A DNA stretch of 12,006 nt. It comes from Thermoleophilia bacterium (lineage in GTDB: Bacteria; Actinomycetota; Thermoleophilia; Gaiellales; Gaiellaceae). The position numbers and the translations under genes are program-made. How positions within the stretch are numbered: position 1 is the stretch's first letter; each line of letters starts with the position of its first letter. Positions 1 through 5,306 of the stretch are shown one piece after another. The notes under the pieces were generated by a model, which worked only from the letters and a program-made list of their open reading frames with translations, was not told the DNA's origin and did not search any database. The stretch lies in contig JACVRU010000040.1 in the NCBI GenBank assembly GCA_014534295.1, positions 1-12,006 on the forward strand, written 5' to 3'.

Positions 1-2864
1 GGACGCTGAAGGACGTCTTCCAGCGCTACAAGGCGCTGCGCGGGTTCGACCAGCGCTACCAGAACGGGTTCGACTGCCAGGGGCTCTGGGTCGAGGTCGA
101 GGTGGAGAAGGCGCTCGGGCTCGACTCGAAGCGGGAGATCGAGGAGTACGGCCTCGCCGAGTTCGCCGAGCGCTGCAAGGAGCGGGTCGCCCTCTACGCG
201 GGCGTCATCACCGAGCAGTCGCAGCGGCTCGGCATGTGGATGGACTGGCGAAACTCGTACTACACGTTCTCGGACACGAACATCGAGTACATCTGGCGCT
301 TCCTCAAGGTCGTCCACGAGCGCGGCTGGCTCTACAAGGGCCATCGCTCGACCGAGTGGTGCCCCCGCTGCGGCACGTCGATCTCGCAGCACGAGCTGCA
401 CGCCGGCGAGTACGTCGAGCTCGAGCACCCGTCGCTCTACGTCCGCCTGCCGCTGCTCGATCGGGAGGGGGAGTCCCTCGTCGTCTGGACGACCACGCCG
501 TGGACGCTGCCGGCGAACGTCGCGGCCGCGGTCGCGCCCGACGCCGAGTATGGGCGGCGCGGGAACGGCGAGTGGGTCGCCGTGGACGTCTACCCGGATG
601 CCTCCTTCGCCGAGCGTCGCCGCGGCGCCGACCTCGTCGGCTGGCGGTACGCCGGGCCGTTCGACGACCTGCCGGCGCAGGCGGGCGTCGAGCACCGCGT
701 CATCCCCTGGGACGAGGTCGCGCTCGACGAGGGCACGGGGATCGTGCACATCGCGCCGGGCGCGGGCAGCGAGGACTTCGAGCTCGGGCGGGTCCACGGG
801 CTGCCCGTCCTCGCGCCGATCGACGAGGGCGGCCGGATGGTGGACGGCTACGGCGCGTTCGCCGGTCTGAGCACCGACGATGTCGCGGAACCGGTCGCCG
901 AGTCGCTCCGGGACCGCGGGCTGCTCGTCGAGGCCGGACGCATCGTCCACCGCTACCCGACCTGCTGGCGCTGCAAGACGCCGCTCGTCTTCCGCGTCGT
1001 CGACGACTGGTTCGTCGCGGCCGACGAGCTCCGCCGGCCGATGCTCGACGCGAACGCGACCGTCGACTGGCAGCCGCCGCAGTACAAGAAGCGGATGGAC
1101 GACTGGCTGCGGAACCTCGGCGACTGGAACATCTCCCGCAAGCGCTACTTCGGGCTGCCGCTTCCCTTCTACGAGTGCGGCTGCGGCCACCTGACCGTCG
1201 TCGGCTCGCGCGCGGAGCTCGCGGAGCGCGCGGTCGACGGGATCGAGCAGCTCCGGGAGCTGCACCGGCCGTGGATCGACGCCGTCCGGATCCGCTGCGA
1301 ACGCTGCGGCGAGCCCGTGGAGCGAATCCCTGAGGTCGGGGACGCCTGGCTCGACGCCGGGATCGTCCCCTTCTCGACGCTCGGCTGGGGCAACGAGACC
1401 GCCGTGGAGGCGGGCAACGGGACGGGCGCGGCGGCCGGCCTGACCGGCGCCGACCTGCCCGACCGCGCGTACTGGGAGACCTGGTTCCCGGCCGACTGGG
1501 TCTCCGAGATGCGCGAGCAGCTCCGCCTCTGGTTCTACTCGCAGTCGTTCATGTCGGTCGCGCTGACCGGCCGGTCGCCGTACCGCCGCGTGCTCACGTA
1601 CGAGAAGCTGCTCGACGAGACGGGCCGGGAGATGCACCGGTCTTGGGGGAACGCGATCGAGGCGAACGAGGCGCTCGAACGGATGGGCGCCGACGTCATG
1701 CGCTGGCTGTTCGCCGAGATCGTGCCGAGCCAGAACATGCGCTTCGGCTACGGGCCGGCCGAGGACGTCAAGCGGCGGCTGCTGACGCTCTGGAACTCCG
1801 CCCGGTTCTTCGCCGACTACGGGCGGATCGAGGGCTTCGAGCCGGAGATGGAGGACCTCGACGCGGGGCCGGTCGACGCCGAGCTGGCCGCGCTCGACCG
1901 CTGGCTGCTCGCGCGCGTCCAGGCGCTCGTCGGCGAGGCCGCGGTGGCGTACGAGGCGTACTGGACGCCGGGGGTCGCGCGCGCGTTCGAGGCCTTCGTC
2001 GAGGATCTGTCCAACTGGTACATCCGCCGCTCGCGGCGCCGCTTCTACGGCGAGGACGACGCCGCGTTCCGGACGCTCTGGTACGCGCTCGCCCAGGGGT
2101 TGCGCGTGATCGCGCCGGTGCTGCCGTTCCTGGCGGAGCACCTCTGGTCGGCGCTCGGCGGGCGGGACTCGGTCTTCCTCGCCGGATGGCCTGCCGTCGA
2201 CGAGTCGCTGCGGGACGAGGCGTTGCTCGCCGAGATGGCCGAGGTGCGCGAGCTCACCGAGCTCGGCCGCCGCGCTCGTGACGCCGCGGGCCTGAAGCTG
2301 CGGCAACCGCTTCGGCGTGCTGTGGTGGCCGGGTCCGGGGTCGCGGCGCGTTGGACCGACGAGATCCGCGACGAGCTGCGGGTCAAGGAGGTCGAGCTCA
2401 GCGAGCGCCCGGACGTGCGGGCGTCGTTCAAGCCGCATCTCCCCGTGCTCGGGCCGCGGCTCGGGAAGGAACTCCCGGCGGTGCGGGAGGCGCTGGCGCG
2501 CAGGGAGGTGGAGGAGCTGGGCGACGGCCGTGTTCGCGCGGCCGGGCACGAGCTCGGGCCGGAGGAGCTGATCGTCGAGCGGCACTCGGAGCCGGGGTGG
2601 GCCCACTCGGAGCGCTTCTCGGTCTGGATCGACACCGAGCTCGACGAGGAGCTGCGCCGCGAGGGCCGCGTCCTCGACCTGATCCGGCAGCTGAACGAGC
2701 TCCGGCGGCAGGCGGGGCTGGAGCTGACCGACCGCATCGTCGTCCGGCTGCCGTCGCAGCACGCGGATCTCCTCGAGCAGCACGAGGACTGGATCAAGGA
2801 CGAGGTGCTCGCCGTGCGGATCGAGGTCGACGGCGCGGAGCCCTCCGTCGAGAAGGCGCCTTAA
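1..2864 (+). CDS. ileS: Isoleucyl-tRNA synthetase (5' partial)
   Basis: Cytosolic class I synthetase that charges tRNA-Ile. The reading frame is open from base 3 and already reads TLKDVFQRYKALRGF, the segment that follows the HIGH motif, so the true start and HIGH lie left of the window. About 953 residues are visible of a family length near 1040. Visible landmarks: the Cys pair WCPRCG near 360; the CP1 editing domain with TTTPWTLPAN near 490-520 and GTGIVHIAPG near 735; a second Cys pair CWRC near 963; CERCGEPVERIPEVGDAWLD near 1295-1355; the anticodon-binding domain from about 1880. The KMSKS loop is unusual and reads EMHRSWGN (1629-1652). The C-terminus resembles eukaryotic-type (type II) IleS: DLIRQLNELRRQAGLELTDR, and no C-terminal zinc finger is visible. 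The TAA stop lies at the edge of the REP-type element that follows. Family assignment is secure; the type II assignment is inferred from the C-terminal layout. Confidence 0.97.
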   Translation, partial: TLKDVFQRYKALRGFDQRYQNGFDCQGLWVEVEVEKALGLDSKREIEEYGLAEFAERCKERVALYAGVITEQSQRLGMWMDWRNSYYTFSDTNIEYIWRFLKVVHERGWLYKGHRSTEWCPRCGTSISQHELHAGEYVELEHPSLYVRLPLLDREGESLVVWTTTPWTLPANVAAAVAPDAEYGRRGNGEWVAVDVYPDASFAERRRGADLVGWRYAGPFDDLPAQAGVEHRVIPWDEVALDEGTGIVHIAPGAGSEDFELGRVHGLPVLAPIDEGGRMVDGYGAFAGLSTDDVAEPVAESLRDRGLLVEAGRIVHRYPTCWRCKTPLVFRVVDDWFVAADELRRPMLDANATVDWQPPQYKKRMDDWLRNLGDWNISRKRYFGLPLPFYECGCGHLTVVGSRAELAERAVDGIEQLRELHRPWIDAVRIRCERCGEPVERIPEVGDAWLDAGIVPFSTLGWGNETAVEAGNGTGAAAGLTGADLPDRAYWETWFPADWVSEMREQLRLWFYSQSFMSVALTGRSPYRRVLTYEKLLDETGREMHRSWGNAIEANEALERMGADVMRWLFAEIVPSQNMRFGYGPAEDVKRRLLTLWNSARFFADYGRIEGFEPEMEDLDAGPVDAELAALDRWLLARVQALVGEAAVAYEAYWTPGVARAFEAFVEDLSNWYIRRSRRRFYGEDDAAFRTLWYALAQGLRVIAPVLPFLAEHLWSALGGRDSVFLAGWPAVDESLRDEALLAEMAEVRELTELGRRARDAAGLKLRQPLRRAVVAGSGVAARWTDEIRDELRVKEVELSERPDVRASFKPHLPVLGPRLGKELPAVREALARREVEELGDGRVRAAGHELGPEELIVERHSEPGWAHSERFSVWIDTELDEELRREGRVLDLIRQLNELRRQAGLELTDRIVVRLPSQHADLLEQHEDWIKDEVLAVRIEVDGAEPSVEKAP

Positions 2865-2907
2865 CGGGGGTCAGACCCTCGTAGCGGGAGTCGCGCAACT
2901 CCGTGAC
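2864..2907 (+). repeat. Left REP-like end: core hairpin plus GTAG hairpin
   Basis: Two adjacent foldbacks. The first pairs 2865-2870 with 2876-2881 (one G-T wobble) around the loop tcaga. The second starts with GTAG (2881-2884) followed by an imperfect stem, 2885-2891 against 2898-2903, with one bulged G and the loop cgcgca. A GTAG tetranucleotide at the 5' foot of a hairpin is the recognition layout described for E. coli REP and its TnpA-REP enzyme. The core acgggggtcagaccc recurs at 3531-3545. It begins on the last base of the ileS stop codon. Confidence 0.65.
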
Positions 2908-2958
2908 GAATCCGTGCCGCCACCGCTGGGCGATGGGTGCGGCCGGCATCGTGAAGGG

Positions 2959-3513
2959 ATGGCACGAGCTCCGCGAGTACAGGTCGAGGGCGGCACATTT
3001 CACGTCACGGCGCACGCGATTGCCGGCGCGCGACTGTATCGAGGGCCGGACGATCTCTCGCTGTTTCTGGAACTCACGGAGCAGGCCGTAAGGGGCCATG
3101 GGTGGGCTTGCTACGCGTTCTGCCTGATGCCGAACCACTACCACCTTTTGATCGAGACGCCCCATCGGAATCTGGCTGAGGGGATCAAGTGGGTGAATGG
3201 GTGCTATGCGCAGCGTTTCAACGGCCGTCACGGCACACGGGGACACGTCTTTGGGAGCCGCTACGACTCGGCGCTCATCGAGCGTGAGGCCCACGTTCTC
3301 GAAGCCATCCGCTACATCGCGCTCAATCCGGTCCGCGCCGGCCTCTGCGCCGAGCCGATCGAGTGGAAGTGGAGCAGCTACGCCGCGATGATTGGTGACG
3401 CCCCCGCGCCTAGCTTCCTCGCCCTCCCATGGGTACTTCAGCTATTCGATGCGGATCGAGCACTTGCCAGAGATCAGATTCGTAACTTCGTCCTTGACGG
3501 CCTCGGCCGCTGA
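2959..3513 (+). CDS. REP-associated tyrosine transposase (Y1/IS200-like, RayT)
   Basis: A 184-residue HUH single-strand nuclease/transposase of the Y1_Tnp superfamily. ATG 2959 is chosen because MARAPRVQVEGGTFHVTAH matches the usual family N-terminus; upstream in-frame codons back to 2914 give no family sequence. The purine-rich gtgaaggg touches the ATG, so the ribosome-binding site is poorly spaced. The HUH motif is visible as MPNHYHLLIE (about residues 57-66). The likely catalytic tyrosine is in NGCYAQRFN (about 88), followed by the family-typical RHGTRGHVFGSRYDS and the block AIRYIALNPVRAGL. No required residue seems missing, so the enzyme may be active. Known RayT proteins cut and rejoin REP hairpins; that role here is inferred from the flanking hairpins. 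There is no accessory TnpB or cargo gene. Base use is less GC-rich than in neighbouring genes. Confidence 0.92.
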   Translation: MARAPRVQVEGGTFHVTAHAIAGARLYRGPDDLSLFLELTEQAVRGHGWACYAFCLMPNHYHLLIETPHRNLAEGIKWVNGCYAQRFNGRHGTRGHVFGSRYDSALIEREAHVLEAIRYIALNPVRAGLCAEPIEWKWSSYAAMIGDAPAPSFLALPWVLQLFDADRALARDQIRNFVLDGLGR

Positions 3514-3515
3514 GC

Positions 3516-3563
3516 GTCACACGCTTCGTGACGGGGGTCAGACCCCAGTTACGGAAGTGTGAC
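3516..3563. repeat. Right REP-like end: 48-nt imperfect hairpin, possible shared terminator
   Basis: The outer arms GTCACAC (3516-3522) and GTGTGAC (3557-3563) are exact inverted repeats. Inside them, 3525-3532 pairs with 3548-3556 with one bulge and one G-T wobble, then GGGG (3534-3537) pairs with CCCC (3543-3546) around the loop tcaga. That gives about 19 pairs in 48 nt. It begins two bases after the transposase stop and ends on the last base of the stop codon of the opposing lipoprotein gene. It could therefore stop transcription from both sides, although no run of T follows on either strand. It contains the same 15-nt core as the left end. Confidence 0.7.
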
Positions 3564-4063
3564 TAGTCGCCGGAGACGAAGAAGATCCAGGTGCCGTCCG
3601 GCTCGATGCCCGCGCGCCAGCCGAAGTAGGCGCCGTCCGGGAGGAAGACCGCGGCGTCCGGCGGCAGCGTCTCGAGCAGCTCGCGCTCGTAGTCGGTGAG
3701 CTGCTCGCCCGTCTTGTCGTAGGCGAACGGCCACACGTAGATGCCGCCGCTGAGGGTGTACGGGAGCTCGAGGATCGCCGCGAGCGCCTCCAGCGGCTGC
3801 TCGCCGCTCGCCTCGAGCCGGCGCCAGTAGGCGGCCGGCCCGCCCTCGACTGGCCCGCCGAACGTGTAGTTGAACTGGTCCGCCGCCAGCGCGGCGACCG
3901 CGTCGGCGTCCCCCGACCGGGCCGCCTCGAGGATCGCGATGCGCTTCGTCTCGACGGCTTCCGGCAGCCCGACTCCAACCGTCTCGGTCCGCGTCGCCGT
4001 CTCGGTCCGGGTGACCGTCTCCGTCTGCGTGACGGTCTCCGTGCCCCCGCAGCCGGCCAGCAC
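3563..4063 (-). CDS. Thr-rich putative lipoprotein of unknown function (start uncertain)
   Basis: The frame runs from the TAG stop at 3565-3563 back through a lipoprotein-like leader. The segment GVPVGLAFLVLAGC is a good hydrophobic signal with a lipobox (LAGC, Cys codon 4051-4049), preceded by Arg-rich residues. After the Cys comes a repeated Thr-Glu-Val linker (TETVTQTETVTRTETATRTE), then a soluble domain of about 135 residues with EAARSGDADAVAALA and ending in GTWIFFVSGD. The small alpha/beta layout might be NTF2-like, but I do not recognise a family with confidence. The only usable start codon near the lipobox is GTG 4063, which leaves just four residues before the Cys. The leader-encoding codons upstream overlap the 3' end of ispH and contain no ATG, GTG or TTG. 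The true start may be non-standard, or the sequence may hold an indel. Probable cotranscription with ispH is inferred from the overlap. Confidence 0.7.
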   Translation of the reverse strand: MLAGCGGTETVTQTETVTRTETATRTETVGVGLPEAVETKRIAILEAARSGDADAVAALAADQFNYTFGGPVEGGPAAYWRRLEASGEQPLEALAAILELPYTLSGGIYVWPFAYDKTGEQLTDYERELLETLPPDAAVFLPDGAYFGWRAGIEPDGTWIFFVSGD

Positions 4064-4071
4064 GAGGAACG

Positions 4072-5040
4072 CTAGACCGACTGGGACTCCGCGAGCTCGA
4101 GCTCGCGACGAAGCTGCACGGGGAGCCTGAACGTCACGTCCTCCTGGACGAGCTGGTACGGGCTGATGTCGTCGATCCCCCGGTCGCGGAACCAGTCGCA
4201 GACGCGGACGACGAGCTTCTCCGGCGCCGACGCCCCCGAGGTGATCCCGACGACGCGCGGGCCGTCGAGCCACGGCTCCTCGATCTCCGTCTCGTCGTCG
4301 ACGAGGTACGCCTCGACTCCGAGCGCGCGCGCCACCTCCACGAGCCGGTTCGAGTTCGACGAGTTCCGGGAGCCGATTACGAGCAGGAGGTCGATCTCGT
4401 CGAGCATCTCCTTCACGGCCCACTGACGGTTGGAGGTGGCGTAGCAGATGTCCTCCCGCTTGGGCGCGTGGATGTCCGGGAAGCGCCGCCGCAGGGCGGT
4501 GATCACGTGCTGCGTCTCGTCCACCGACAGAGTCGTCTGCGTGATGTACGCGAGCTTCGTCCCGGCCGGCAGCTCCAGCCGCTCGACGTCCTCCGCGGAC
4601 TCGACGAGCAGGATGGAGTCCGGCGCCTCGCCCATCGTCCCCTCGACCTCCTCGTGCCCCTCGTGGCCGATCAGGATGATCGTGTACCCCTCGGCCGCGT
4701 AGCGCTTCGCCTGGGAGTGCACCTTCGTCACGAGCGGACACGTCGCGTCGATCTGCCGGTGGCCGCGCGCGGTGGCGTTCGCGTAGACGGAGGGAGCGAC
4801 GCCGTGGGCGGAGAAGACGATCACCGAGCCCGCGGGCACGTCCTCCTCGCTGTCGACGAAGACCGCGCCCCGCGCCTCCAGGTCGCGGACGACATGGATG
4901 TTGTGGACGATCTGCTTCCGCACGTACACCGGCTCGCCGTAGTGCTGGAGCGCGAGCTCGACCGTGTCGACGGCCCGCTCGACCCCGGCGCAATACCCTC
5001 GGGGCGAAGCGAGCAGGATCTTCTCCACGGTCATTCCCAT
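4072..5040 (-). CDS. ispH: 4-hydroxy-3-methylbut-2-enyl diphosphate reductase
   Basis: Last enzyme of the MEP (non-mevalonate) isoprenoid pathway. It reduces HMBPP to IPP and DMAPP in the cytosol using a [4Fe-4S] cluster. With ATG 5040 the protein has 322 residues, normal for the family. All three cluster cysteines are present: Cys17 (GYCAGVERA), Cys101 (ATCPLVTKVH) and Cys199 (EDICYATSNRQ). The substrate-site residues are also visible: His46 (VHNIH), His79 (SAHGVAP), His129 and Glu131 (GHEGHEEVEG), Thr170 (TQTTLS), SSNSNRLVEVA and TSGASAPE. ATG 5034 is an alternative start two codons inside. I prefer 5040 because a -10-like TAGGCT (5054-5049) ends 8 bases before it, as in leaderless actinobacterial genes, while neither ATG has a clear, properly spaced Shine-Dalgarno. 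The in-frame extension to 5106 reads as low-complexity sequence and is rejected. The gene runs into the lipoprotein gene. Confidence 0.97.
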   Translation of the reverse strand: MGMTVEKILLASPRGYCAGVERAVDTVELALQHYGEPVYVRKQIVHNIHVVRDLEARGAVFVDSEEDVPAGSVIVFSAHGVAPSVYANATARGHRQIDATCPLVTKVHSQAKRYAAEGYTIILIGHEGHEEVEGTMGEAPDSILLVESAEDVERLELPAGTKLAYITQTTLSVDETQHVITALRRRFPDIHAPKREDICYATSNRQWAVKEMLDEIDLLLVIGSRNSSNSNRLVEVARALGVEAYLVDDETEIEEPWLDGPRVVGITSGASAPEKLVVRVCDWFRDRGIDDISPYQLVQEDVTFRLPVQLRRELELAESQSV

Positions 5041-5048
5041 CGCGACGC

Positions 5049-5054
5049 AGCCTA
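5049..5054 (-). promoter_or_regulatory. Putative -10 box of a leaderless ispH promoter
   Basis: On the - strand TAGGCT (TANNNT type) is followed by 8 bases and then ATG 5040. That spacing would put the transcription start at or next to the start codon. No good -35 is visible. It lies downstream of the terminator-like hairpin at 5111-5151, so ispH could be transcribed independently of the RNA upstream. Confidence 0.35.
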
Positions 5055-5104
5055 GCCGAGGGTCGGCCAAGCCCCAGCGGCGTTCGGCCCGAAGGGCCCG
5101 GTCC

Positions 5105-5211
5105 AAAGAGAAGAGACCTGCCGCTCGGGGGGTCGGCGCGGCAGGCCTCTTCAGAGTGCTCCCCGCCGCCGCAAAGCCAGGTACGCGCGGCAGCGGTTCG
5201 CATCGCCCAGT
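5105..5211 (-). ncRNA. Candidate small RNA upstream of ispH (two stem-loops, own terminator)
   Basis: Predicted from structure, about 107 nt. A - strand promoter (TTGATC, 17 bases, TAACGT; 5246-5218) would start near 5211. Hairpin 1 pairs 5187-5196 with 5163-5172 (10 pairs, 14-nt loop). Hairpin 2 pairs 5138-5151 with 5111-5124 (14 pairs) around a 13-nt loop containing six consecutive C, followed by ctcttt. Each stem has one position that is A/C on the + strand but a G-U wobble in - strand RNA, so pairing is complete only on the - strand. The C6 loop recalls actinobacterial 6C RNA, but the first loop is not C-rich, so I do not assign it. An alternative reading is a 5' leader or attenuator of ispH. 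A 49-codon ORF (5300-5151, -) overlaps and ends at the base of hairpin 2; it has no convincing ribosome-binding site. Confidence 0.4.
5111..5151 (-). terminator. Intrinsic terminator-like hairpin upstream of ispH
   Basis: The arms 5111-5124 and 5138-5151 form a 14-pair stem, with one G-U in - strand RNA and a C6-containing loop. On the - strand it is followed directly by the pyrimidine tract ctcttt (5110-5105). No T tract follows on the + strand, so its direction is -. It would end a transcript that begins in the intergenic region, or attenuate ispH. Confidence 0.6.
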
Positions 5212-5217
5212 GGCAAG

Positions 5218-5246
5218 ACGTTAGACGGCGTTGAATCGGGGATCAA
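5218..5246 (-). promoter_or_regulatory. Putative promoter for the intergenic small RNA
   Basis: On the - strand, TTGATC (5246-5241) and TAACGT (5223-5218) are separated by exactly 17 bases. The -35 matches four of six consensus bases and the -10 fits TANNNT. Predicted start near 5211. No equally good promoter was seen for the divergent kinase gene on the + strand in 5152-5306. Confidence 0.4.
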
Positions 5247-5306
5247 TAGGCCGCCCGGCCCATCTTTGCAAGCGGCGCGAACGCAGGTTTCCCCGCGCAT
5301 TTCCCT

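Larger units (their letters stand above)
2864..3563 (+). mobile_element. REP-associated transposase unit (RayT plus flanking hairpins)
   Basis: A single-gene unit of about 700 bp lying exactly between the ileS stop codon and the stop codon of the converging lipoprotein gene. Both ends carry the 15-nt core acgggggtcagaccc (2864-2878 and 3531-3545), in the same orientation and each within a hairpin. The transposase gene lies between them and is visibly less GC-rich than its neighbours, which fits separate ancestry. RayT/REP units are known as domesticated, usually single-copy relatives of IS200/IS605 that process REP hairpins elsewhere in the genome. Whether this unit is mobile or resident cannot be decided from one window. 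The outer limits given are those of the visible repeats, not proven element ends. Confidence 0.7.

Noticed and set aside
3566..5203. Reading the lipoprotein frame as one long protein extending through ispH
   Set aside because: The upstream part is the shadow of ispH, which has all cluster cysteines in its own frame.
5170..5250. tRNA-like fragments (ggttcgcatcgcc, agtggcaagac) in the intergenic region
   Set aside because: No complete cloverleaf forms on either strand.
5151..5300. A 49-codon - strand ORF ending at the terminator-like hairpin
   Set aside because: It would need a promoter inside the kinase gene, has no clear ribosome-binding site and no recognisable product. The structured-RNA reading explains the region better.
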